A DNA stretch of 15,736 nt from Planktomarina sp. (GTDB lineage Bacteria; Pseudomonadota; Alphaproteobacteria; Rhodobacterales; Rhodobacteraceae). A program made the position numbers and the translations under genes. Position 1 is the first letter of the stretch, and each line of letters opens with the position of its first letter. Positions 1 to 6,977 of this stretch are shown here, piece after piece. The notes under the pieces are model-generated. The model was given only the letters and a program-made list of their open reading frames with translations, ran no database searches and was not told the DNA's origin. The stretch is taken from contig JAKMFM010000003.1 in the NCBI GenBank assembly GCA_022425445.1, positions 1-15,736 on the forward strand. Direction: 5' to 3'.

Positions 1-384
1 AAAATTAAGAGTGACGGGATCACCGTGCAGGGCCCATCTGTCTATTCCGAAATGGTGTGGAGCGCACGACAATTGCGCGCCGAGGCCGGATTGGCACCCT
101 TGGACTGGATCGTGGTGCGCAACCGGCTCGGCACGCAAAATATGATTAACAAACAAAAAATGGCCGATGCCATCGCGGTCCTCTCCAAACGCATCGGATT
201 TCGCATCGCGCCGGGATTCGGCGAGCGGGTGATCTTTCGCGAGTTGTTCCCCCGCGGTTTGACCCTACTTGATCTCAAAGATTTAGGGATCAAGCAGTTG
301 AGCATGTCCAATATAGCGGCGCGGCAAGAGCTGCGCGAATTGGTCAAGGCTCTTAAATTGCCCAATGTGTCGGTTGCTTTTTAA
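1..384 (+). CDS. mipZ: MipZ, division-plane positioning ATPase (5' end outside window)
   Basis: The window opens in frame inside this gene; about 127 C-terminal residues are present and it stops at TAA 382-384. MipZ is a ParA/MinD-like P-loop ATPase that forms a gradient from the ParB-bound origins and blocks FtsZ assembly away from midcell in alphaproteobacteria. The recognisable family part is the C-terminal half: an RNRLG stretch followed by KRIGFRIAPGFGERVIFRELFPRG, then LTLLDL and an AARQELREL helix. The Walker motifs lie upstream of the window, so catalytic competence cannot be judged. The internal GTG at 25 is not a start, because the frame is open through base 1. The gene converges on the sugar kinase, sharing its final bases. 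Identification rests on recalled similarity to Caulobacter MipZ and I consider it strong. Confidence 0.88.
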   Translation, partial: KIKSDGITVQGPSVYSEMVWSARQLRAEAGLAPLDWIVVRNRLGTQNMINKQKMADAIAVLSKRIGFRIAPGFGERVIFRELFPRGLTLLDLKDLGIKQLSMSNIAARQELRELVKALKLPNVSVAF

Positions 385-1313
385 AGCAATTCCACACTGC
401 TCGGCGGATCACAGCCTTCACGTCCACAGTTGATTGCTGCCGCTTTGGCCGACTTGCTCAAGAGATCTTGTAACCGCTCTTGCGTCAATTCTGACAAGGC
501 TGTCTGCGTGAGCAGGCCCGCTCCATTCAGCTCGCTCAACACCGTACCCATGAAGGTATCGCCAGCGCCAACCGTATCGATCAATTTCGCGACCGGATAG
601 GCGGGCACGATCACCTTGTGACCCTTGCAATATCCAATGGCACCCTCGGCTCCTTTGGTGATGATGGTCAGCTTGGCTGTGGCTTTGGCCAGCAAGGCCT
701 CGCAAGCTGTTTCAAATGACAATTCAGGATAAATCCACTCTAGATCTTCATCACTGAGTTTGATCACATCAGCGTGCCACATCAAATGCCATAGGCGCGC
801 AAGGTAGGTCTCGCGGTCCGAAATCAACATAGGGCGAACATTGGGATCCAAAGTGGTAACGATACCCGCTTTATGCTTCGAAACAAAAAATTCTGCCCAA
901 GCCTCCGCATCTGCCCCAGAAATGATAGACAGAGAGGTCAGGTGAAACGCCCGGCCATCTTTCGGAAAATGCGCATGAAGCGAAGGTAAATCCACCTGCC
1001 GTTCCGCCGTATCACCTCGGTAAAACTGATAGCTGGGTTGGCCTTTGACCAGTGTTACCACCGCCAGCGATGAGGGTTTTTTCGAGCGCGGGCTAAGCAG
1101 CTTCACCCCATCGGCCAACATTTTATCCGCGAGAAAATGCCCTAGGTTATCCTTCGCGATGGGCGTGATGAAGCCCACGTCTTGCCCCTGCCGCGCTGTC
1201 GCGCGGGCTGTGTTATATCCGGACCCACCGCGGGCACCTGCAAATGAAACCGCAGCTTCGTCGCGCGAAATCTCGATGAGATCAATTAAATTGTCTCCTC
1301 CAACAACCAGCAT
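381..1313 (-). CDS. PfkB-family carbohydrate kinase (fructokinase-like)
   Basis: A 310-residue cytoplasmic sugar kinase of the ribokinase/PfkB family, which phosphorylates a sugar using ATP. Visible signatures are the N-terminal glycine-rich substrate loop GGSGYNTARATARQG (about 29-43), DPNVRP (156-161), as in many fructokinases, a TKG segment (219-221) and the C-terminal anion-hole signature DTVGAGDTF (246-254) with catalytic Asp252. Length is normal for the family. The start is supported by a GGAGGGGG Shine-Dalgarno sequence a few bases upstream on the minus strand. It is divergent from pobA and convergent with mipZ; its stop (381-383) overlaps the mipZ stop. No transporter or sugar-pathway neighbour is in view, so the substrate is open: fructose, another ketose or a nucleoside are all possible. 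Confidence 0.85.
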   Translation of the reverse strand: MLVVGGDNLIDLIEISRDEAAVSFAGARGGSGYNTARATARQGQDVGFITPIAKDNLGHFLADKMLADGVKLLSPRSKKPSSLAVVTLVKGQPSYQFYRGDTAERQVDLPSLHAHFPKDGRAFHLTSLSIISGADAEAWAEFFVSKHKAGIVTTLDPNVRPMLISDRETYLARLWHLMWHADVIKLSDEDLEWIYPELSFETACEALLAKATAKLTIITKGAEGAIGYCKGHKVIVPAYPVAKLIDTVGAGDTFMGTVLSELNGAGLLTQTALSELTQERLQDLLSKSAKAAAINCGREGCDPPSSVELL

Positions 1314-1528
1314 AAGACCCCCTCCAGATCAAAAGTCGCGTTACCCTAACGAGAAGCAGGGGTGTGGCGAAAATATAATTTTCACTTTTACTAGTGTTTT
1401 TTTGCCGTTGCGCAATGGGCGAATACCCCCTCACATGCAGATGCGTCGATGCTTGAACTCTCGCCGAGATTAGATCACAGTTTCATAGGCGCACCTTGGG
1501 CGCAGATCTGACCGTTGTGAGACAAGCT
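1314..1528. promoter_or_regulatory. Divergent intergenic region between sugar kinase and pobA, with palindromes
   Basis: This 215-bp stretch must carry the start signals for both divergent genes. Two short perfect inverted repeats are visible: CGTTA-CCC-TAACG at 1339-1351, close to the kinase start, and TCTCG-C-CGAGA at 1459-1469, about 60 bp before pobA. An AT-rich stretch with TATAAT (1375-1380) lies between them, but I could not pair it with a convincing -35 box on either strand. Three ATGC tetramers are spaced 6-8 bp apart at 1435-1452. The palindromes could be operators for a sugar-responsive or aromatic-responsive regulator, but none is encoded in the window, so this is inference. Confidence 0.35.
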
Positions 1529-2707
1529 ATGAGTGAGCGTATAACACAAATTGTTATCATCGGCGGCGGTCCTTCCGGGCTGCTTTTGTCGCAATTGCTG
1601 CATAAACGCGGCATTCAATCGGTGGTGTTAGAGCGCAAATCCAAAGACTATGTGCTCGGCCGCATTCGCGCAGGCGTCTTGGAACGCGGGCTGCGGGGAC
1701 TGATGGTGGAGGCCGGCATTGGCGATCGTATGGCCGAAGAGGGCTTCATCCATGACGGTACGTTGATTTCCTACGGCGACGAGATGTTTCGCATCGATAT
1801 TAAAGAGCTGACCGGGCATTCCGTCATGGTGTATGGGCAGACTGAAGTGACACGCGATCTATATGAGGCGCGAGAAGCTATGGGCGGCCAAATTGCGTAT
1901 AATGTAGAAGAGGTTGAGCTCCACGATCTCGAAAGCGATTTGGCCACTGTAACCTATCGCCAGGACGGGCAAGCCCACAAGATTCGCTGTGATTTCGTGG
2001 CGGGCTGTGATGGGTATCACGGAGTTAGTCGCAAAACCATCCCCAGCGAGATCCGTAAAGAATATGAGAAAGTCTACCCCTTCGGCTGGCTCGGAATATT
2101 GTCACGGACGCCTCCGGTCAGCCATGAGCTGATCTATGCAAATTCTGAACGCGGATTTGCACTTTGCTCTATGCGCAACGAAAACCTCAGCCGCTATTAT
2201 ATCCAATGCGACCTATCCGACCGACCCGAGGATTGGAGCGATGCGGCCTTTTGGGCTGAATTGAAGCGTCGGTTGCCGCCCGACGTGGCGAAAAAATTGG
2301 TCACTGGCCCGTCGATAGAAAAAAGCATTGCGCCCCTGCGGTCCTTTGTCAGTGCGCCAATGCGTTGGGGTCGCCTATTTCTCTGCGGCGATGCCGCCCA
2401 TATCGTGCCGCCCACGGGCGCAAAGGGCCTCAATACAGCCGCCTCTGATGTGCATTATCTTTATAATGGTTTGCGACAGTTTTACGAGTCAGGCGATACG
2501 GCGGGGATTGATGGCTACTCAGAGTTGGCCCTCGCTCGAGTTTGGAAAGCGGAACGCTTCAGCTGGTGGTTTTCATCGCTCATGCATCGTTACCCCGACC
2601 AAAGCGCCTTCGATATTCGAATGCAAATTGCAGAATTAGAATTCTTGCGCAGCAATCGCGCCGCGCAACAAGCCATGGCGGAGAATTATGTGGGCCTGCC
2701 CTATTGA
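1529..2707 (+). CDS. pobA: 4-hydroxybenzoate 3-monooxygenase (p-hydroxybenzoate hydroxylase)
   Basis: A 392-residue FAD monooxygenase that converts 4-hydroxybenzoate, NADPH and O2 to protocatechuate, the entry to the beta-ketoadipate pathway. Visible: the dinucleotide-binding motif GGGPSG (12-17), LGRIRAGVLE (43-52), YGQTEVTRDL (102-111), the second FAD motif GDAAHIVPPTGAKGLN (287-302) and the C-terminal ENYVGLPY. Compared with the Pseudomonas enzyme from memory, numbering is shifted by two and the substrate-pocket residues are all kept: Tyr203 (Y201), Ser214 (S212), Arg216 (R214), Pro295 (P293) and Tyr387 (Y385). This favours true 4-hydroxybenzoate specificity over a divergent paralogue. The ATG at 1529 gives the family N-terminus and length; an upstream in-frame TTG at 1496 would add 11 unlike residues. 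No clear Shine-Dalgarno is visible. kynU follows 63 bp downstream on the same strand; no pca genes or pobR are in the window. Confidence 0.93.
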   Translation: MSERITQIVIIGGGPSGLLLSQLLHKRGIQSVVLERKSKDYVLGRIRAGVLERGLRGLMVEAGIGDRMAEEGFIHDGTLISYGDEMFRIDIKELTGHSVMVYGQTEVTRDLYEAREAMGGQIAYNVEEVELHDLESDLATVTYRQDGQAHKIRCDFVAGCDGYHGVSRKTIPSEIRKEYEKVYPFGWLGILSRTPPVSHELIYANSERGFALCSMRNENLSRYYIQCDLSDRPEDWSDAAFWAELKRRLPPDVAKKLVTGPSIEKSIAPLRSFVSAPMRWGRLFLCGDAAHIVPPTGAKGLNTAASDVHYLYNGLRQFYESGDTAGIDGYSELALARVWKAERFSWWFSSLMHRYPDQSAFDIRMQIAELEFLRSNRAAQQAMAENYVGLPY

Positions 2708-2770
2708 TTGGGCCAGATACTCAAAGACAATCACTGGTCGCAGAAATTTTCAGACCGAAAGGGAGCCTCA

Positions 2771-3967
2771 ATGACCGATTTTGCGAAGACCCGTCAGATG
2801 TTCGATATTCCAGAGGGTGTGATCTATCTCAACGGCAATTCCCTTGGCCCTATGCCAAAGGCCGCTCCGAAAGCCATAAACAGTTTTTTAATGGATGAAT
2901 GGCGCACGGAATTGGTCCGCGGCTGGAACACGAAAAACTGGTTCATGCAGAGCAATACTCTGGGTGACAGGTTGGGACGTTTGATCGGTGCCCCAGCCGG
3001 CAGTGCCGTGGTTGGAGACACGCTTTCGATCAGGGTATTTCAAGCAGTCGCCGCCGCGCTCGCCTTGGCGCCAGAGCGCCGCGTGATCCTATCAGACAGC
3101 GGCAACTTCCCCACAGATCTTTACATGGTTGAAGGGCTGATGGGATTGCGCGATGTGAGTTACGTTTTGCGCACCCCAGCGCCAGAAGATGTTTTGGATC
3201 ACATCACAGAAGAGGTGGCCACCGTCATGGTCACAGAGGTGGATTACCGCAGTGGCCGCAAACACGACATGCAGGCCATTATCGAAAAAGCACACAGCGT
3301 GGGCGCGAAGGTCGTTTGGGACTTGGCCCATTCAGCCGGTGCCATTCCTGTGGATGTGTCCGGCACCGATGCGGACTTTGCAGTCGGATGTACTTATAAA
3401 TACCTCAATGCTGGCCCCGGCGGACCGGCTTTTATATATGTTGCACCTCGCTTGATCGATCAGGTTGAACCCGTGCTCTCGGGCTGGTTTGCCCATGAGG
3501 CGCCGTTTGCGTTTGATCTCAACTTCCGCCCGATGCCGGGCAAAATTGATCGTATGCGGATCGGCACCCCGTCCATCGCAGCGTTCTCCTTACTTGAGGC
3601 CGCATTGGATATTTGGGATCAGGTAGACATGTCAGCTTTGCGCAGCCGATCAGTCGAGCTTTCAGAAGCTCTGATCTTTGGTGTTGAAGCCAATTGTCCC
3701 GGCTTAACCCTCGCCAGTCCACGCAATCCCGAGCAGCGCGGCAGCCATGTAGCCTTCGAGTTTGAACACGGCTATGCCTGTATGCAGGCTTTGATTGCGC
3801 AAGGTGTCATCGGAGATTTTAGAGCACCAAATATCATGCGCTTCGGCATCACACCCTTATTTACCAGCTTGGATGATATCACCCGCGCCGTTGATATCCT
3901 GGCAGATATCGTGACTGCGAAAACTTGGCGGGATCCAGAGTTTCAAAATAGAGCTTTGGTGACCTAA
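2771..3967 (+). CDS. kynU: Kynureninase
   Basis: A 398-residue PLP-dependent hydrolase that cleaves L-kynurenine (or 3-hydroxykynurenine) to anthranilate (or 3-hydroxyanthranilate) and alanine in tryptophan catabolism. Family landmarks in order: YLNGNSLGPMP (19-29), DTLS (83-86), SDSGNFPTDLYM (108-119), the PLP-contacting Asp184 within WDLAHSAG, the Schiff-base lysine Lys210 in GCTYKYLNAGPGGPAF, and the C-terminal RGSHVAFEF and APNIMRFGITPLF (352-364). The start is ATG 2771 behind an AAGGGAG ribosome-binding site; an open frame from 2708 is only upstream extension. It probably shares a transcript with pobA (63-bp gap). The usual partners, tryptophan 2,3-dioxygenase and kynurenine formamidase, are not in the window. 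The position corresponding to the usual SVN/SIN after the DTLS segment reads SIR, a small deviation worth checking in a structure. Confidence 0.94.
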   Translation: MTDFAKTRQMFDIPEGVIYLNGNSLGPMPKAAPKAINSFLMDEWRTELVRGWNTKNWFMQSNTLGDRLGRLIGAPAGSAVVGDTLSIRVFQAVAAALALAPERRVILSDSGNFPTDLYMVEGLMGLRDVSYVLRTPAPEDVLDHITEEVATVMVTEVDYRSGRKHDMQAIIEKAHSVGAKVVWDLAHSAGAIPVDVSGTDADFAVGCTYKYLNAGPGGPAFIYVAPRLIDQVEPVLSGWFAHEAPFAFDLNFRPMPGKIDRMRIGTPSIAAFSLLEAALDIWDQVDMSALRSRSVELSEALIFGVEANCPGLTLASPRNPEQRGSHVAFEFEHGYACMQALIAQGVIGDFRAPNIMRFGITPLFTSLDDITRAVDILADIVTAKTWRDPEFQNRALVT

Positions 3968-3972
3968 AACGG

Positions 3973-4008
3973 CTCAACGTTGCGATGGCGCTTTTGCGCC
4001 CAATTGAG
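3973..4008. other. Nested inverted repeat (hairpin) just after kynU
   Basis: Directly behind the kynU stop there is a perfect GGCGC-TTTT-GCGCC stem-loop (3987-4000), flanked by an outer CTCAA (3973-3977) and TTGAG (4004-4008) pair. There is no T-run on either side, so it is not a canonical intrinsic terminator. It could be an RNA 3'-end stabiliser or a factor-dependent termination aid. Confidence 0.4.
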
Positions 4009-4049
4009 TCCTCGTAGGTTGATTTGAAGCCTGAAAACCTCCTCCGCGA

Positions 4050-4211
4050 ATGAGAAGGGTTTTCAAGCTTGGGATAGATCGCTGGGCAAAAGCCCTCGAA
4101 GAACACCGACTGATCTTTGAAGCCGCTTTGGCGCGCGACGCGGAGGTGGCAACCAATCTATTGAAAACACATTTGCGCAAAAGCCTTTTTTTCTCCCTGG
4201 TCGCCAATTAG
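4050..4211 (+). pseudogene. Relic of the C-terminal end of a GntR-family (FCD domain) regulator
   Basis: A 53-codon open stretch ends in TAG at 4209-4211. Its middle part, DRWAKALEEHRLIFEAALARD followed by AEVATNLLKTHLRKS, has the pattern of the last two helices of the FCD ligand-binding domain of FadR/PdhR-like GntR regulators: S/L-x-EH-x-x-I-x-x-A-x-x-x-RDA-x-x-A-x-x-x-x-x-x-HLR. No matching winged-helix DNA-binding domain or FCD front half is present: the frame is closed by TGA at 4032-4034, and the other two frames between kynU and here are broken by stops. The ATG at 4050 is therefore probably not a real start. I read it as the stump of a deleted regulator gene, which may once have controlled kynU or yghU. 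It could also be a chance small ORF, but the match to the FCD pattern is good. Confidence 0.55.
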
Positions 4212-4223
4212 AGCCTATCTCCA

Positions 4224-4251
4224 TTGTGTTTTCGACTGCGCAACCTATGTT
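4224..4251 (+). promoter_or_regulatory. Possible sigma-70 promoter of yghU
   Basis: TTGTGT (4224-4229) and TATGTT (4246-4251) are separated by 16 bp, and the yghU start codon is 26 bp beyond the second box. Both hexamers are imperfect matches, so this is a candidate only. It fits an independent transcript for yghU, which is separated from kynU by a gene-poor gap. Confidence 0.3.
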
Positions 4252-4277
4252 GAGACCCAAAGACATTGGAGAATAAA

Positions 4278-5117
4278 ATGCCCTATACCCCACCCAAAGT
4301 TTGGACATGGGACGCTCAGAATGGCGGCAAATTTGGTAATATCAACCGACCAATTGCCGGACCAACTTTCGAAAAAGATCTGCCCCTTGGCCAACATCCT
4401 TTGAAGTTATATTCGCAAGGCACGCCCAATGGCGTGAAAGTCACAGCGATGCTTGAAGAGCTGCTGGCGCTTGGGCATGAAGGTGCGGAATATGACGCCT
4501 GGCTGATCCCCATCGGTGAAGGGGCGCAGTTCGGAAGCGGTTTTGTTGACCTCAACCCCAATTCCAAGATTCCCGCCATGCTGGATCAGGAAACTGGGCT
4601 TAAAATTTTCGAAAGTGGCTCCATTTTAATTTATCTGGCCGAAAAATTTGGCGCATTTCTTCCTAAAGATATCGCCCAGCGCACTGAGACATTGAACTGG
4701 CTGTTTTGGCTCCATGGGTCTGCCCCTTATTTGGGCGGCGGCTTCGGTCATTTCTATTCCTACGCGCCAGAGAAATTTGAATATCCCATCAATCGCTTCT
4801 CAATGGAGGCGAAGCGCCAACTCGATGTGCTCGACCGCAACCTGGCAGAGCGACAGTTTTTAACAGGAGATCGCTATTCCATCGCCGACATTGCGGCAGC
4901 GCCATGGTATGGTGCCTTGGTTAAAGGCCTACTTTATAATGCAGCAGAGTTCCTTGACGTGACCAGCTATAAAAACGTGACACGCTGGGCCGATGAGATC
5001 TTTGCCCGCCCTGCATTTCAGCGTGGTCGCATGGTCAATCGCACCCATGGGCCAGCCGCTGAGCGTCTCGCTGAGCGTCACAGCGCCAGCGATTTTGAGG
5101 ACCCGAGCAAGACATAA
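4278..5117 (+). CDS. yghU: YghU-type glutathione S-transferase / disulfide-bond reductase
   Basis: A 279-residue cytosolic protein very close throughout to E. coli YghU of the Nu-class glutathione transferases, which bind two glutathiones (or glutathionylated disulfide) and show disulfide reductase and peroxidase activity. Visible: the unique N-terminal extension KVWTWDAQNGGKFGNINRPIAGPT (split here only by reading, residues 7-30), the thioredoxin-like active-site segment LYSQGTPNGVKV with Thr49-Pro50-Asn51, the cis-proline loop KIPA (Pro99), the glutathione-contact ESGS (112-115), then an all-helical C-terminal domain with NWLFWLHGSAP and GGGFGHFY, ending RHSASDFED. The start is ATG 4278, seven bases after GGAG; a TTG at 4266 is less likely. 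It stands alone between the kynU gap and the next operon. Its substrate is unknown; a general thiol-redox role is the safest reading. Confidence 0.92.
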   Translation: MPYTPPKVWTWDAQNGGKFGNINRPIAGPTFEKDLPLGQHPLKLYSQGTPNGVKVTAMLEELLALGHEGAEYDAWLIPIGEGAQFGSGFVDLNPNSKIPAMLDQETGLKIFESGSILIYLAEKFGAFLPKDIAQRTETLNWLFWLHGSAPYLGGGFGHFYSYAPEKFEYPINRFSMEAKRQLDVLDRNLAERQFLTGDRYSIADIAAAPWYGALVKGLLYNAAEFLDVTSYKNVTRWADEIFARPAFQRGRMVNRTHGPAAERLAERHSASDFEDPSKT

Positions 5118-5218
5118 ACGCCGCGACCCGGCCGATCTTCGCACAATGGTACGTTTTCAAACTTGCCAATCTGAGCGCCTTGCCGGCATGATGCGCACAG
5201 CTTCATCGGGGGGATCTC

Positions 5219-6157
5219 ATGTTCAAAACAGCATTGGTCACAGGCGGCAATGGTAATCTTGGCCGCTTGGTGGCACAGCAACTGGAAGACCTTGGCACGC
5301 AGGTTGTAAGTTTCGACCTGCCGGGCAGTGAAGGCCCTCATTGCGAGCCAAGGCATGCGGTCGTCTTGGGCGATATGCAAGACCATCACCTCTTGGGGAA
5401 CACGATTATCGCCCATAAGCCCGATGTGGTGATTCACCTCGCATCTATGCTTTCGGGAAGCTCTGAAGCCAATCCTGAACTGGCCTGGGAGGTGAACGCA
5501 TCCAGTTCTATTCGCTTGATGCGCCTGTGTTTGGAGCAAAATATCGGACCTTTTTTCTTTGCCAGCACCACGGCAACCTATGGTCCGGACCTTACCAGCC
5601 CCGTTGCATTAAGCACACCGCAATGGCCAGAAAATATTTATGGTGCAACCAAAGTCGCAGTTGAGCGCATGGGGGTTTACCTCAAGTTGACGCATGGATT
5701 TGATTTTCGCTGCCTGAGGTTCCCAATGGTTCTCTCCCCCTCAGCCCCAGCCGGGGCTATGACCGCATATCCAAGCCATGCCATCGCTGCTGCAGCCAGA
5801 GGTGACGACTTCGTTATGCCAGTTGCCCCCGAGACCGGCATGTCGACACTTTACCTGAATGATGTGACCCGCAGCATCGTTGAGATTTGCTCCGCTCAGC
5901 GGGCTGCACTGACCCAACACGCCTATAATCTGCACAGCTATATGTTCACGGCCCAAGACCTCGTCGCAGCAATCCAAAGCCGTTTTCCTGCTTTCACCTG
6001 CACCTTCACCCCGGGCAGCCCAACCGATGATCTCGTCCTGCGTTGGCCAGATGTCTTTGATGACAGTGCTGCGCGGGCGGATTGGGGCTGGTCGCCACAT
6101 TATGACTTTGACGCCACCATTGAAGCGCTGGTGCAATTCGCGACAACCCAACGGTAA
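5219..6157 (+). CDS. NAD-dependent epimerase/dehydratase, L-threonine 3-dehydrogenase-like SDR
   Basis: A 312-residue extended short-chain dehydrogenase with a Rossmann fold. The NAD-binding GGNGNLG is at 9-15, an acidic Asp33 follows strand 2 (favouring NAD over NADP), and the catalytic set is the Ser/Thr cluster near 116-118 with Tyr141-Lys145 in YGATK. The C-terminal half, with FRCLRFP, YNLHSYMFTAQDL and WPDVFDDSAARADWGW, follows the pattern of SDR-type L-threonine 3-dehydrogenases (UDP-galactose-4-epimerase fold), which oxidise threonine to 2-amino-3-oxobutyrate. The start ATG has GGGGGGA four bases upstream. A 10-nt gap to the enoyl-CoA hydratase suggests co-transcription. The partner 2-amino-3-ketobutyrate CoA ligase (kbl) is absent, so the real substrate could be another hydroxy acid or a nucleotide sugar. 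Confidence 0.75.
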   Translation: MFKTALVTGGNGNLGRLVAQQLEDLGTQVVSFDLPGSEGPHCEPRHAVVLGDMQDHHLLGNTIIAHKPDVVIHLASMLSGSSEANPELAWEVNASSSIRLMRLCLEQNIGPFFFASTTATYGPDLTSPVALSTPQWPENIYGATKVAVERMGVYLKLTHGFDFRCLRFPMVLSPSAPAGAMTAYPSHAIAAAARGDDFVMPVAPETGMSTLYLNDVTRSIVEICSAQRAALTQHAYNLHSYMFTAQDLVAAIQSRFPAFTCTFTPGSPTDDLVLRWPDVFDDSAARADWGWSPHYDFDATIEALVQFATTQR

Positions 6158-6167
6158 AGGCGCTGAC

Positions 6168-6959
6168 ATGACCTCCTATGACACTCTATTAATCTCCAGC
6201 CCGGCCAAGCATGTCCTACAAATCACTTTGAATCGCCCTGAATTTGCCAATGCGTTCAACACACAAATGGCTTTGGATCTGGTCGATATTTTTGAATCTC
6301 TGTCGATGGACCCCAGCGAAACCCGCGCAATCATCCTAACTGGATCTGGTGCGCGCGCCTTTTGCGCCGGCGGGGATTTGAAAGAACGCCATGGGATGAG
6401 CAACGCCGCCTGGTCCAAGCAGCATCTGGTTTATGAGCGCATGGCCCGCGCGGTCATTACCTGCCCGATCCCCGTGATCGGGGCTATAAATGGTGCAGCT
6501 TACGGGGGTGGATGCGAGTTGGCCGCAGCTGTCGATTTTGCCTATGTGGCTCAAGGCACGCGTTTTGCGCAGACCGAAGTTAAAATTGGCATCATTCCTG
6601 GTGCAGGTGGTACGCAAACCCTTGCGCGGGCGATCGGCGAGCGCCGGGCCAAGGAATTGATCCTCACCGGCGAGGTCTTCACGGCCGAGCAGGCTTTGGA
6701 CTGGGGGCTTGCCAATGCCATTTATCCGATTGAAGAGCTGCTCCCTGCTGCGCTCAAAACGGCCAAAACCATGGCAGCCAACGCACCAATCGCGGTGAGG
6801 CAAGCCAAACTGGCGATTGGGCGCGGCAGCGGCTTGGGGCTGGCGGATGGGTTGGCTTTGGAAATCGAGGCCTATAATCGGACCATCCCCACCGAAGACC
6901 GCCGCGAAGGGGTGGCGGCGTTCAATGAAAAACGCCCGCCCGTGTTTCGTGGCCAGTGA
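6168..6959 (+). CDS. Enoyl-CoA hydratase/isomerase family protein
   Basis: A 263-residue crotonase-fold enzyme, normal length, that hydrates or rearranges an acyl-CoA thioester. Visible: the oxyanion-hole region AFCAGGDLKE (64-73) and GAINGAAYGGGCELA, with both hydratase glutamates present at Glu117 (CELA) and Glu137 (AQTEVKIGIIPGAGG), 20 residues apart as Glu144/Glu164 are in rat crotonase. That argues for a working hydratase rather than an isomerase or hydrolase variant. The overall sequence resembles the AUH/methylglutaconyl-CoA hydratase-like and short-chain hydratase groups, which cannot be separated by eye. The start ATG 6168 has AAAGG upstream and lies 10 nt after the SDR stop; the longer upstream open frame is only overlap with the SDR gene. 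It converges on the hydroxyacyl-CoA dehydrogenase with only 18 nt between stops. Confidence 0.88.
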   Translation: MTSYDTLLISSPAKHVLQITLNRPEFANAFNTQMALDLVDIFESLSMDPSETRAIILTGSGARAFCAGGDLKERHGMSNAAWSKQHLVYERMARAVITCPIPVIGAINGAAYGGGCELAAAVDFAYVAQGTRFAQTEVKIGIIPGAGGTQTLARAIGERRAKELILTGEVFTAEQALDWGLANAIYPIEELLPAALKTAKTMAANAPIAVRQAKLAIGRGSGLGLADGLALEIEAYNRTIPTEDRREGVAAFNEKRPPVFRGQ

Positions 6960-6977
6960 TCCAAACCGGAGCGCGGC

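Noticed and set aside
3987..4000. Hairpin after kynU as an intrinsic terminator
   Set aside because: The stem is only 5 bp and no T-run follows on either strand; kept as an unspecified hairpin instead.
5078..5539. Minus-strand 153-codon open frame across the yghU-SDR gap
   Set aside because: It overlaps the ends of two real plus-strand genes, and its His/Cys/Gln-rich translation has no recognisable fold.
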